From JAPLIS01 sp963719415 (GTDB lineage: Bacteria; Babelota; Babeliae; Babelales; Vermiphilaceae): a DNA stretch of 64,000 nucleotides. The position numbers were made by a program, and so were the translations under genes. The DNA is taken from contig OY970383.1 in NCBI GenBank assembly GCA_963719415.1, positions 558,001-622,000 on the forward strand, read 5' to 3'. Shown in pieces: positions 1 to 8,263 of the stretch. A model generated the notes under the pieces. That model did not search any database. It was given only the letters and a program-made list of their open reading frames with translations, and was not told the DNA's origin. Positions within the stretch are counted from its first letter, which is position 1. Each line of letters starts with the position of its first letter.

Positions 1-137
1 GCACCAAAAGAACGTTCAAAAACAACATTACGACCTTTGGGCCCAAGAGTAACTTTTACTGTATCTGCTAATGTATCTATGCCACGACGTATTTTTTCAC
101 GTGCATCGACACCAAACATAATTTTTTTAACTGCCAT
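1..137 (-). CDS. groEL: GroEL chaperonin, N-terminal part (cut by window edge)
   Basis: The first ~45 residues of the 60-kDa chaperonin, which folds proteins in the cytosol with GroES. The reverse strand reads MAVKKIMFGVDAREKIRRG, then VTLGPKGRNVV, which is the conserved GroEL N-terminus; the TLGPKGRN segment lies in the nucleotide-binding region. The start is preceded by a GGAG ribosome site. It lies directly downstream of groES on the same strand, 128 bases away, the usual groES-groEL order. The rest of the gene lies before position 1. Confidence 0.95.
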   Translation of the reverse strand, partial: MAVKKIMFGVDAREKIRRGIDTLADTVKVTLGPKGRNVVFERSFG

Positions 138-198
138 AATAAACTCCAATCTTTTACTTAAATAAGGTAAGTTACTCTTCTTATACTAATTTCTTTTT

Positions 199-217
199 AC
201 CCCATCGATAGATGGGA
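199..217. repeat. Short GC-rich palindrome (ACCCCATC-GATA-GATGGG)
   Basis: A small inverted repeat, CCCATC / GATGGG around GATA, lies between groES and groEL. Similar CCCC-(A/T)-C...G-(A/T)-GGGG palindromes occur near 13403, 24000, 42950, 43014 and 55291, so it may belong to a dispersed family. It could also act as an intercistronic mRNA hairpin in the groESL transcript. Confidence 0.4.
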
Positions 218-265
218 TGTAACTATGGGATATAAAAACTGAGCGCTTAAGCCAAACTCACGTTA

Positions 266-553
266 TTATAAATTACTAACCCCTAAGAGATCATCTTCTT
301 TGAGAATAATATGATTTTTATCTACTTCAGTGCCCGCATATTTTCCAAAATAGACAATATCATTAATCTTAACATCAAGAGCCAAATGAGCTCCGGAAGC
401 ATCTCTACGTCCTGTACCAACGGCTATTACTCTTCCTGTCTGAGATTTTTCTTTAGCTGAATCAGGAATAATAAGACCTCCTGCTGTCCGCTCTTGTGCT
501 TCTATACGCTCAACCAAAACTCGGTCACCCAAGGGGCGAAATGTTTCAAACAT
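266..553 (-). CDS. groES: GroES co-chaperonin
   Basis: The 10-kDa lid of the GroEL folding chamber, 95 residues as usual for the family. It opens with FRPLGDRVLVERIE, carries the mobile loop QERTAGGLIIPDSAKEKSQ that contacts GroEL, and ends with the conserved I(L)KEDDLLGV strand. An AGAGGAG ribosome site lies 7 bases before the ATG. It is first in the operon, with groEL behind it. A TATAAT box on the minus strand at 625-630 is a candidate promoter element. No CIRCE (HrcA) operator was seen upstream. Confidence 0.97.
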   Translation of the reverse strand: MFETFRPLGDRVLVERIEAQERTAGGLIIPDSAKEKSQTGRVIAVGTGRRDASGAHLALDVKINDIVYFGKYAGTEVDKNHIILKEDDLLGVSNL

Positions 554-827
554 ATGCTTTCTCCTCTGACATAATTATATATATACTAATACAAACCTAT
601 TAAACGTACCTATTATGAGACCTCATTATAAGAATACAATAAAATCCAAAAACTTCAATCAATCTTTTTGATAGCAAGTGACTCATATTTTATCTCTATC
701 TTTACTCAAGCCACAGGGGGCAATTTAGACTAAAACAGAGTCAAAAATAGATTTTTTACTTACGTAATTTTTTTAATTATTTTTATATTTAATTAATATT
801 TTTATATTTAATTGATAAGGAGCGCGC

Positions 828-1691
828 ATGCCTTCTATTTTTCCCTCTCTTATATCTTCAGACCTTCTTAATCTTGGCAATACAATCAAAAATCTTGATC
901 CCTTCTGCGCGGGGTATCATATAGATATTATGGACAATCACTTTGTCCCTTCTTTAACGTGGGGAACTCTCTTTGTTGAGGCTATTTCCCAAGCGACTTC
1001 ACAGCAAATCTGGGTTCATCTTATGGTTGATAATCCCGCTTCTTTCATAGCTCAATTAGAACCAATAGTAGAACCAATAGTAGAACCAATAGTAGAACCA
1101 ATAGTAGAGTCTGCAAAAAATAATCCCAAAAAAAATAATCTCGACCCTAATAATCTTAAAAAAAATATTATTAGTTTCCATTTAGAATCAACCAACAATC
1201 CCTTAGCGGTAATTCAAGCTATTCAAGAAAAAAAGTGGCGACCAAGTATCGCTATAAATCCAAAAACGCCCGTTACCGACCTTATCCCCTTCTTTTCCTC
1301 TATTGATCACATACTCTTAATGTCTGTGCACCCGGGCAAATCAGGACAGCCCTTTATCCCTGAAACAATCAACAAAATTACTGAATTACAGAACTATTTA
1401 TCAGAATACTATCTATCAATAAAAAAAAGCCTCAGACAAAGCCATAACTCAGCGCAGCAGGGTCACCTATTAGAACAAAATCAAGCGAGCGCTAGCTCAA
1501 CTAACAGTATCTCTCCTCTTATCTCGACCACTATTGCTCTTGATGGGGGAATTACTCTGAACAACTATGGGAATCTTGCCACACTTGGAGTGGATCACTT
1601 TGCTATTGCTTCTGCTATTTTTAATACACCAGATCCAACCAAGACGTTACGAGAATTACAAAATTACGGCAAAACAAGAGACTTAAAATAA
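828..1691 (+). CDS. rpe: Ribulose-phosphate 3-epimerase with repeat insertions
   Basis: Interconverts ribulose-5-phosphate and xylulose-5-phosphate in the pentose phosphate pathway. Family signatures are PSLISSDLLNLG at the N-terminus, HIDIMDNHFVPSLTWG (metal and acid/base residues H31, D33), HLMV (H64), MSVHPGKSGQPF (phosphate loop) and LDGGI with the second catalytic Asp near residue 239. At 287 residues it is longer than the usual ~220. The excess comes from a low-complexity insertion around residues 78-110 that starts with four EPIV units (12-bp DNA repeats) and from a Ser/Gln-rich insertion before the last strands. A strong AAGGAG site precedes the ATG. The insertions lie between core elements, so activity is plausible. 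Confidence 0.92.
   Translation: MPSIFPSLISSDLLNLGNTIKNLDPFCAGYHIDIMDNHFVPSLTWGTLFVEAISQATSQQIWVHLMVDNPASFIAQLEPIVEPIVEPIVEPIVESAKNNPKKNNLDPNNLKKNIISFHLESTNNPLAVIQAIQEKKWRPSIAINPKTPVTDLIPFFSSIDHILLMSVHPGKSGQPFIPETINKITELQNYLSEYYLSIKKSLRQSHNSAQQGHLLEQNQASASSTNSISPLISTTIALDGGITLNNYGNLATLGVDHFAIASAIFNTPDPTKTLRELQNYGKTRDLK
1059..1106 (+). repeat. 12-bp tandem repeat x4 inside rpe
   Basis: Four exact copies of GAACCAATAGTA, each encoding Glu-Pro-Ile-Val, expand the epimerase in frame. Copy-number change would keep the reading frame. Confidence 0.95.
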
Positions 1692-1720
1692 AACATGATT
1701 AATAGAGGTGTTATAGAATC

Positions 1721-1755
1721 GAGTAGGAGCCCCTTTGGGGCTCCTACTCATACAT
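1721..1755. terminator. Hairpin between convergent genes
   Basis: A perfect 13-bp stem (GAGTAGGAGCCCC / GGGGCTCCTACTC) with a TTT loop lies between rpe and the convergent gene ending at 1811. The tail is only modestly T-rich. The same CCCC-TTT-GGGG core recurs in the hairpin at 37114-37140. It probably acts as a bidirectional terminator. Confidence 0.75.
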
Positions 1756-1810
1756 TTTATCAACAATAACAGATAATAACAAATGCCACTACCGCTATCC
1801 TTTTTAGAAT

Positions 1811-3262
1811 TTACATCCACCATCTCTTAACTAACTGTTTTTTAGCTGCCTTTTCTTGAGTCTGGCTTAGAGTATCTTTTTGCTGGCTATCTTTTTGATT
1901 ATCTTTTTTGCTATTTTTTTGGACATCTTCTGTATCAAGTTCTGTATCAAGTTCTGTATCAAGTTCTGTATTTTTTGCACTAACTTCTTTATTTTCAACA
2001 ATATCGGCTACCGGATCCACGGTATCTACCGTACCACTTTTTGTCACTTCTAATATAACTTCACGTATAAAAGAAATAAAATCTTTTCTTATTTTTTTTA
2101 TACCACCAAATGCATCATATGCTTTTTTACACGCAACTATCACCGCAACTGATACACCAAAAGCAATTAATTTACCAACTTGCCCCACCCATGAATCTTT
2201 CCCCATATGACGACCAAGCAATCTACTTGCTCTTTCTTCTCCATTATCAGCCGCCTGAGTAAACAATGCCCTCAGTCGTTGATCCAATGTTGGATCTTTT
2301 ATCAGCTGACCCTGCTCATCTACAACGGGAGTATTAAGCAATAATTGCAAGCCAGCAGCTCCATAGGTATTCACAAATTTCTTTCCTGCTCCAGTACCGT
2401 CTTTTACATTCTCCAAAGCCTGGCCCAAATTATATAATGGATGATCTTTGTTTTCTGCTATCTCAGTAGGGCGACCAAGCAAAGAAGCCAACGTTTGCTC
2501 AAGTTCCTTTTTTAAAGCTATAACATCTTGAGTCATTTGACTTTGCTTAGAATTCCCCGCCTCAGCAAGAAGCTTCAAAATACCATCTATACCCCTAATC
2601 GCTTGCCGTGCCTGCTGCGCTCGTTTTATACCTATCTCTGAATCAGGCAAATCATTCGCATCACCCACAACATTAAGATCTCTAGCTTCATTAAGCGCTC
2701 TTAAAAAACCAACCACCTGAGGCTTTAATGTATTATAAAGTTTTTGAGCTTCACCCGACAATTCTCCTTCTTGCTGACTACTGCTGCCAGGTATGATAGA
2801 CCTAACGTCACGCAAAAGATGTCTAAGTTCACCTACTGCCATTCGAACATCAGCTTCCGATTCAGCAGTCATTATATTGGCTGTCGACATAGGATTACAC
2901 AACTTCCAGCCTCTATCTTTTTTAACTTGCGCGATCATTTCTGCCTTTTCTCTTATTTCTTTCTCTTCAGCTGATTCTTTTTTTTTCGACACACCAGGAA
3001 CAGTAGCTGACTTCTTATCTGGCGATAATGGATTACCATTCGCCAGATCGTCTGATGAATTACCAGTTGCCGCCGAAGCTCCTGCTAGCCCGGTCCCCGC
3101 TAACGGAACCTTACCAGCTTCCAAACCAAGAGTCCCAGCCGCAAACATAGAAAACGAAAAAACGCTGATAAAAAATAGAAAAAAAATATTACTATATACA
3201 TACAATCGATTATAAAATCGAAAAGACCTGATATTTTGCGGATAACTGTTACTATTTTTCAT
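1811..3262 (-). CDS. Secreted or membrane protein of unknown function
   Basis: About 483 residues, not recognised. The start is placed at MKNSNSYPQN because an AGGA ribosome site lies just before it; an in-frame ATG six codons upstream is the alternative. A hydrophobic segment (about residues 20-42, VYSNIFFLFFISVFSF) looks like a signal or anchor sequence. The middle is charged and helical. A second hydrophobic stretch, LIAFGVSVAVIVACKKAYDA, lies near residue 370. The C-terminal tail is Lys/Asp/Gln-rich and includes three in-frame ELDT repeats from 12-bp DNA repeats (about 1937-1976). The C-terminal layout resembles other secreted proteins of host-associated bacteria with a late membrane anchor. 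Confidence 0.7.
   Translation of the reverse strand: MKNSNSYPQNIRSFRFYNRLYVYSNIFFLFFISVFSFSMFAAGTLGLEAGKVPLAGTGLAGASAATGNSSDDLANGNPLSPDKKSATVPGVSKKKESAEEKEIREKAEMIAQVKKDRGWKLCNPMSTANIMTAESEADVRMAVGELRHLLRDVRSIIPGSSSQQEGELSGEAQKLYNTLKPQVVGFLRALNEARDLNVVGDANDLPDSEIGIKRAQQARQAIRGIDGILKLLAEAGNSKQSQMTQDVIALKKELEQTLASLLGRPTEIAENKDHPLYNLGQALENVKDGTGAGKKFVNTYGAAGLQLLLNTPVVDEQGQLIKDPTLDQRLRALFTQAADNGEERASRLLGRHMGKDSWVGQVGKLIAFGVSVAVIVACKKAYDAFGGIKKIRKDFISFIREVILEVTKSGTVDTVDPVADIVENKEVSAKNTELDTELDTELDTEDVQKNSKKDNQKDSQQKDTLSQTQEKAAKKQLVKRWWM
1937..1976 (-). repeat. 12-bp tandem repeat x3 in coding sequence
   Basis: On the plus strand the unit is close to AAGTTCTGTATC, repeated three times. It encodes Thr-Glu-Leu-Asp units in the C-terminal tail of the surrounding gene. 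Confidence 0.85.
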
Positions 3263-3590
3263 TTTATAAATCCTAATCATAAAAATATAAAAAAATCGAC
3301 TTAAAAATCAATTCACTCATTAAAACCATAAGAATTAAGCCCTATATTGTAAGAGTATAACAAATAAAATACTATGACAACAGGTTAACAAATAATTTCG
3401 ACAAAACTATTCTGATAGAAACATATTACAAGCTTTTAACGCTTATTTAAGGTAAAAAAACTAAAAAAGCCCTGAATATTTGGAAAAAACTTTGGATATT
3501 TGAATTTTTGGGAAAATAATTAAAAAGCAATATGCTTTAAAGCTTGGCATAACCAAATCAAAACATGGTATACCTAACTAGCTTAAAACT
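3263..3590. other. Intergenic stretch without recognised gene
   Basis: About 330 very AT-rich bases between a secreted-protein gene and tRNA-Arg, both on the minus strand. It should contain the promoter of the secreted-protein gene. I see no convincing coding frame, hairpin or repeat. Confidence 0.5.
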
Positions 3591-3667
3591 TGGTGTGCCC
3601 GGAAGGATTCGAACCTTCGACCTACGGATTAGAAATCCGTTGCTCTATCCAGCTGAGCTACGGGCAC
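3591..3667 (-). tRNA. tRNA-Arg (anticodon UCU), CCA encoded
   Basis: The minus strand folds as a standard cloverleaf: acceptor GTGCCCG / CGGGCAC, D-stem GCTC / GAGC, anticodon stem ACGGA / TCCGT around the loop TTTCTAA (anticodon TCT, reads AGA), and T-arm GAAGG-TTCGAAT-CCTTC. Positions 3591-3594 supply the discriminator A and an encoded CCA. AGA is a common arginine codon in this AT-rich genome. Confidence 0.97.
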
Positions 3668-3812
3668 AAAATATGCTTATAAAAAGTATGTTTGAAGTAT
3701 ACCGTATCTAATTTAAAAGCTCAACATAAACCAGCAAATTTTATTTTATTTTAACAAAATAATAAGTTTCTATAATCTTGCAAATAAAAGTTCTATAAAA
3801 CCAAAAACAAGA

Positions 3813-4154
3813 CTATCTTCCTCGTTCAACAGCAGCAATATAATTAAAATACATAAAATAATTATACAAAAAAATATCATCTAGTACCTGATACTCATTA
3901 TCACACAAAAAATAGTCTTTAAGAAACTCTCGCAAACGAACAAGCTCCGTTAACCGACCACCACTGTTTTTAGGGTCAGCTATAGTTAGATCAAGAAGCT
4001 CTAAAGCTCTTTCAAAAACTCCATGGCTCAGTCCTAGATCTCCTTTATCTCGCCACCGAACTGATCGATCTATATCGCATCCAATATTTGCCATCTGCTC
4101 ACAAACAGAAAATTCAAACCACCGTTCAGCCGTTAAGCCTTTGTTGTGTATCAT
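3813..4154 (-). CDS. Small conserved hypothetical protein paired with DUF5674
   Basis: 113 residues, function unknown. The sequence contains FSVCEQMANIGCDIDRSVRW and LELLDLTIADPKN. From memory these resemble a small conserved family found next to DUF5674 genes in candidate-phylum genomes. No membrane segment or catalytic motif is obvious; it looks helical and cytosolic. Its ATG overlaps the stop of the upstream DUF5674 frame by four bases (ATGA), so translation is probably coupled. It is last in the transcript that begins with ATP synthase genes. Confidence 0.65.
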   Translation of the reverse strand: MIHNKGLTAERWFEFSVCEQMANIGCDIDRSVRWRDKGDLGLSHGVFERALELLDLTIADPKNSGGRLTELVRLREFLKDYFLCDNEYQVLDDIFLYNYFMYFNYIAAVERGR

Positions 4155-4496
4155 AAAGCCACCAATTTATCGACAATCATAGTTATTTTTTTTTGTGTTT
4201 GCATATTATATACACCTCTTCCCCTGTTGCCAATAACAGGGCGTATGTTAATCATAGAATCAAACTCAATAAAACCTTCTTGGCCAACTTTATCTGGGTG
4301 TATGTTTATACCCCATAAATTTTCTTGCTTTTGACCCATTCTGAAGTAAAAAAGCTTCTTCATCTGAGTGAAATTGCGCATCTACGACCATGATTTGGCG
4401 CTCAATATCAACAACTACTTTCACTAAATTTTCGTGCATTTTTTTAGACATTTCTACTAAATCTTGAATCGTAATTTTTTTATCAACTAACACCAT
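4151..4496 (-). pseudogene. DUF5674-family protein, interrupted by one frameshift
   Basis: The N-terminal half (from MVLVDKKITIQDLVEMSKK, start chosen for the AGGT site in front) reads through VVVDIERQIMVVDAQFHSDEEAFLLQNGSK. The C-terminal half continues in another frame with QENLWGINIHPDK. Together they match the DUF5674 pattern (VVDVE, H-DEE-LL--GS, LWGINIYP). One base appears to be in excess around 4328-4333 (AAAAGCAA on the minus strand). This may be a real pseudogene or a sequencing error. It lies between atpA and the 113-residue gene, overlapping the latter by four bases. Family function is unknown. Confidence 0.75.
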
Positions 4497-4545
4497 AAAA
4501 ATATACCTATCAAGCCACGTATTTAACAATATTACTTAAATAAAA

Positions 4546-6051
4546 TTAATCTTTGGGCATTACGAACAGCGTGCTAAATTCCTGAGCAATTAACTTTAAC
4601 TGCGCATAATTATCATCAGATATCATTTTACTCGTAAGAATACCTCTATAAAGATCTTTATAAACCGATTTTACATAACTGGCAAACTGAACAGCGCAAG
4701 TCCGCGCTTGAGCAACCCCTATAGGATCTAAAAAGTTTTCTTTCAACAAAAACAACATAAGCGACTGATCTACAAAAGAATAAGTCACATGCTCAGCCTG
4801 CTTTAAAAGCTCCACAACTAACATGCCTCGCTGAAGTCGCTTTTTAGAAAATTCATCAAGTTCTGTACCAAATTGAGCAAAATCAAGAAGATCATAATAC
4901 TGAGCAAGTTCAAGACGTAAAGCCTTGGTCACTTTTTTAATAGCTTGCGTTTGGGCAGCTCCACCAACCCGAGAAATTGAAAGTCCTGTATTGACTGCAG
5001 GCCGTATCCCCTGATTAAATAATTTGGTATCTAGAAAAATCTGGCCATCAGTAATCGAAATAAGATTGGTTGCAATATAAGAAGTAATATCATCGGATTG
5101 AATTTGGACAATAGGAAGCGCTGTTAATGAACCGCCAACAGCGAGTTTTCCTGCACGCTCAAGAAGTCGTGAATGCAAATAAAATACGTCGCCTGGATAT
5201 GCTTCACGCCCTGGCGATTGTCGCAATAAAAGTGCCATTTCACGATATGCTATAGCATGACTACTTAAATCATCATATATTATCAACACATCTCGCTTAC
5301 AACTTCTTAGATACTCACCAATAGTACAACCAACATACGGAGCCAAATACTGATTCAATGCGGCTTGACCAGCCGCTGCTGACACAATGACCGTATATTC
5401 GAGTGCACCATTCTCTTCTAAAAGACGAACTATACGAGCTAAATTAGCAACCCGTTGTCCAATTGCTACATACACGCAGAGTACATTCTTACCTTTTTGG
5501 TGCAAAATAATATCAAGAACGACCGTTGTTTTTCCTGAATCTCTATTACCAATCAACAACTCTCGCTGGCCCTTACCAATAGGAATAAGCGCATCAATTG
5601 CTAAAATACCTGTTTCAAGCGATTCATCAATTGGACTCCGATCTATAATACCTGGCACAGAAGCTTCAACCGGCATATAATTCTCTACAACCAGATCACC
5701 CAAGCCATCAATAGGCTGGCCTATTGCATTAATAACTCTACCCAATAGTCCCATGCCAACGGGCGACTTAAATACTGATCCTGTCCTGTGTCCTACTTCC
5801 CCCTCTGCCACTGAAATAGCCGCATCTAATAAAAAAAGAGAGAGAGAATCTTGGTCTAGTTGCATGATGATGCCTCTATTTCCTCCCTCAAAATTAATTA
5901 ATTCGCCATACATAGCATTAGTCAAACCATGCATTTTAGCTATGCCATCGCCAACCTGAATTACAATACCAATCTCTTCGAGTTTTTCTTGAGAAACATC
6001 TTGCAATGCTGATTCAAATAACGAGACAAGATCTGTGTTTTTTATATCCAT
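4546..6051 (-). CDS. atpA: F-type ATP synthase subunit alpha
   Basis: Non-catalytic nucleotide-binding subunit of the F1 head, 501 residues (normal length). Visible are the N-terminal beta-barrel (GDGIAKMHGL), P-loop GNRDSGKT at residues 168-175 (usual form GDRQTGKT), IYDDLSSHAIAYREMALLLR, and SISRVGGAAQT with the arginine that reaches into the catalytic site. It follows atpH by about 30 bases, so it belongs to the same operon. The beta and gamma genes that usually follow are absent here. Confidence 0.96.
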   Translation of the reverse strand: MDIKNTDLVSLFESALQDVSQEKLEEIGIVIQVGDGIAKMHGLTNAMYGELINFEGGNRGIIMQLDQDSLSLFLLDAAISVAEGEVGHRTGSVFKSPVGMGLLGRVINAIGQPIDGLGDLVVENYMPVEASVPGIIDRSPIDESLETGILAIDALIPIGKGQRELLIGNRDSGKTTVVLDIILHQKGKNVLCVYVAIGQRVANLARIVRLLEENGALEYTVIVSAAAGQAALNQYLAPYVGCTIGEYLRSCKRDVLIIYDDLSSHAIAYREMALLLRQSPGREAYPGDVFYLHSRLLERAGKLAVGGSLTALPIVQIQSDDITSYIATNLISITDGQIFLDTKLFNQGIRPAVNTGLSISRVGGAAQTQAIKKVTKALRLELAQYYDLLDFAQFGTELDEFSKKRLQRGMLVVELLKQAEHVTYSFVDQSLMLFLLKENFLDPIGVAQARTCAVQFASYVKSVYKDLYRGILTSKMISDDNYAQLKLIAQEFSTLFVMPKD

Positions 6052-6080
6052 TATTTTTTTCCCTATATCAGCTGCTTTTT

Positions 6081-6626
6081 TTATACATGAGGCAATAATT
6101 GCACTAATCGCAATTGCTTAGCAATAGAATATTCCCAAAGATACGCATCGCTCAACATACGAATTCCAGCAATGAGCTGCCTGTCTATCGTATGTTTAAA
6201 AAGGATGGTACCACCGATCTTTTTTATTAAAAATTGCTGTAATTCCCGTAATTCATTATCGGTTAAAATATGAGAACTCGTAACAGAAAAAGTCACTATT
6301 TTCCGCTTCTTATTATACAAAAAAAAGAGACCATCAAGAACTAACGGTAAAAAAACGATTCGTCTACTCATGAATAATAAAAGCATAAGTTTTTTAAAAG
6401 AATCACAAAGTTTAAACTTTTCTACTAAAGAAAATATTCCTTCTTTTTTAACGACATCTTCTATAGACGCTGCTGTTAAAAAAAATAAAATAGTAGGTTG
6501 CATAGAAAGATTTTTTTTCAGCGCCATAAGCTTATCGAGCATTGTTTCTGTCAGATCATGTTCATAGACCTGCATATATGCCTGAGCATACTTGCGAGCA
6601 ATTATTTTTTTGGTATCAAGATTCAC
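6081..6626 (-). CDS. atpH: F-type ATP synthase subunit delta
   Basis: Peripheral-stalk subunit linking the b dimer to the top of F1. 181 residues, normal for the family. The N-terminal helical domain starts with ARKYAQAYMQVYE. The C-terminal part has the typical ending: KKIGGTILFKHTIDRQLIAGIRM and a final strand. Position between the b gene and alpha is diagnostic. The gap to the upstream b gene is three bases, consistent with coupled translation. Confidence 0.88.
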   Translation of the reverse strand: MNLDTKKIIARKYAQAYMQVYEHDLTETMLDKLMALKKNLSMQPTILFFLTAASIEDVVKKEGIFSLVEKFKLCDSFKKLMLLLFMSRRIVFLPLVLDGLFFLYNKKRKIVTFSVTSSHILTDNELRELQQFLIKKIGGTILFKHTIDRQLIAGIRMLSDAYLWEYSIAKQLRLVQLLPHV

Positions 6627-6629
6627 GCT

Positions 6630-7121
6630 TTAATTCTCTGTTAAAGAAGTTATAATACTTTGCAAAAAACGAGCTCCTGTTCTTTGACTATCAGCATCAT
6701 TAATAAAAATCTGTTTTAATTTTTTTTCGGTAGCATCTACTACGAGAGGTATCGCACGAGCTGCTACACGACTTTTATATAATTCTTGTTTTTTATACTG
6801 ATTTTTCTCTTTAATCTGAACAATAACCCTTTCTTTTTCTTGGCTACGTAAGAGATCCTCTTCTTCTACTGCTTGATTCCAAATAGCTATATGATTCTGT
6901 AAGCGCATATACTCTGTCTGCTGCTGCACAAGTTTATCTTTAAAGTGAGTATACGTAGCTACCACTAGTTCGTGTTCATTTTGTAATCCCGCAACAACCT
7001 GCTCTTTTTTGTGCATAGCATCTTGAATAAAATTCTTTATATAGTATACATACAGATAAAAACCACCCCCGACCAGAGCTACAAGATTAGCCAAACGAAA
7101 AAAAACACTCAGTATATCCAT
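6630..7121 (-). CDS. atpF: F-type ATP synthase b-type stalk subunit
   Basis: 163 residues: one N-terminal membrane helix (LANLVALVGGGFYLYVYYI) followed by a long charged coiled coil rich in Gln, Glu and Lys, which is the architecture of subunit b. Sequence similarity is weak, as is normal for b. The assignment rests on architecture and on its place between a second b-like gene and atpH. The basic/aromatic stretch YKSRVAARAIPLVVDATEKK near the end fits the delta-binding region. Confidence 0.8.
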   Translation of the reverse strand: MDILSVFFRLANLVALVGGGFYLYVYYIKNFIQDAMHKKEQVVAGLQNEHELVVATYTHFKDKLVQQQTEYMRLQNHIAIWNQAVEEEDLLRSQEKERVIVQIKEKNQYKKQELYKSRVAARAIPLVVDATEKKLKQIFINDADSQRTGARFLQSIITSLTEN

Positions 7122-7146
7122 ACCCCCTACCCCTACTTAACCGGCC

Positions 7147-7563
7147 CTACTTAACCTGTCTATTTTCTTTATCTTGTAATTGCCACTGAGCATAAGCAAG
7201 CTTATGTGTCAGCTTTTCAGTCGTTGTTTCAACTAATTCTAAAACCACCTCATCAGAAATCACCGGATAAGCATCAAAAACTGCTGCTAAAACATCTTTA
7301 TCTATCATCGACTTGTCTACTACCAGAGGTATTTTTTCTTTATGCAACGCATTCCCCTCTAACCAGTGATTATTTAACGTCTCTTTTTCCCGTGTAATCA
7401 ACGTATAGGTATAACCGATAGCTTCTCGCATAGCCTGATTTTTCTGTTCTTTTGCCATAATTAACGTCACAGCAGGTTTTAAAATTATAAAACGAACTAT
7501 GCAATAAGCAATCCAAAAATGGATTACTTGAAACAAGAAAGTACTATTTAGCTGAACATACAT
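7147..7563 (-). CDS. Second b-type (b'-like) ATP synthase stalk subunit
   Basis: 138 residues with one N-terminal membrane helix (FLFQVIHFWIAYCIVRFIIL) followed by KPAVTLIMAKEQKNQAMREA and a charged helix. The NSTFLFQVIHFWI-type start is typical of b/b' proteins. The order c, b', b, delta, alpha is the one known from cyanobacteria and other bacteria with heterodimeric stalks, so this is probably b'. Its C-terminus is shorter than usual. An alternative is a fast-evolving duplicate of atpF. Confidence 0.7.
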   Translation of the reverse strand: MYVQLNSTFLFQVIHFWIAYCIVRFIILKPAVTLIMAKEQKNQAMREAIGYTYTLITREKETLNNHWLEGNALHKEKIPLVVDKSMIDKDVLAAVFDAYPVISDEVVLELVETTTEKLTHKLAYAQWQLQDKENRQVK

Positions 7564-7734
7564 ATACTTAACGCTCTTTCACTCGTTATACATAAACTAT
7601 ACTCAAATTATACATAGGGGCTATACTTACCCAATTTTTACCTAGATTATACACAAATTATAGCACGATTATGCGTACAATCTGTCTAACCCATAAGCGC
7701 CAACTATATATCAAGCTATATATCAAGTAAACTA

Positions 7735-8010
7735 TTAAGCAATAAGCGTTATTAAACTTTTGCCAACCCAAATCAAAAAACCTGAAATTAATAAACAATA
7801 AATAGCACCTGATTCTACAAACACCATCGCACCGACCATAGCATCACGAATCTGTTTTGCGCTCTCTGGGTACTTACCAATATTTTCACATGCTTTCATA
7901 CCAATAAGTCCTTGACCTATTGCTGGCCCAATACACCCTAAGCCTATAGCAATTGCAGCGCCAAAAAATGCAGCCGCTTGCGCATAAAAAACGCCATTTT
8001 CTACTGCCAT
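7735..8010 (-). CDS. atpE: F-type ATP synthase subunit c, sodium-type signature
   Basis: Rotor-ring proteolipid, 91 residues with two membrane helices joined by a polar loop (KACENIGKYPES). The ion site is visible: Q33 in GPAIGQG, E66 and S67 in FVESG, and Y71. These match Q32, E65, S66 and Y70 of sodium-translocating rings such as that of Ilyobacter. The T67 equivalent is Gly68. It is first in this cluster, with an AAAGGG ribosome site. The a-subunit gene, normally just upstream, is missing: a divergent gene starts at 8264. Confidence 0.94.
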   Translation of the reverse strand: MAVENGVFYAQAAAFFGAAIAIGLGCIGPAIGQGLIGMKACENIGKYPESAKQIRDAMVGAMVFVESGAIYCLLISGFLIWVGKSLITLIA

Positions 8011-8263
8011 GCTTTACCCTTTGCGTAAACAAATTATTGTAATTATATAATTCTGTTTTTAGTAGACTCTATTTTTGTTTTTTTTGCAAGTATCTTATGA
8101 CCAAAAAAAGCTTTTTGATAACTAATAATAATGCCTATATACCCCATTTGTAATCATAATAAAATTTATATAGAATATAAATTCTTAGCATGTTACTATT
8201 CAATAATCACTGTATAAAGTAACAATAAAATGCCCTTTAACCTCGAAAAATAACTAATAACTT

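Noticed and set aside
243..265. Similarity of GCTTA...CTCACGTTA near 243 and 35957
   Set aside because: Match is short and gapped; it could be chance in AT-rich DNA.
554..827. CIRCE operator upstream of groES
   Set aside because: No TTAGCACTC-N9-GAGTGCTAA or near match was found; regulation remains unknown.
7564..7734. Hidden ATP synthase subunit in the gap between c and b'
   Set aside because: The 170 bases contain many stops and repeated ATTATAC-like segments but no frame of useful length.
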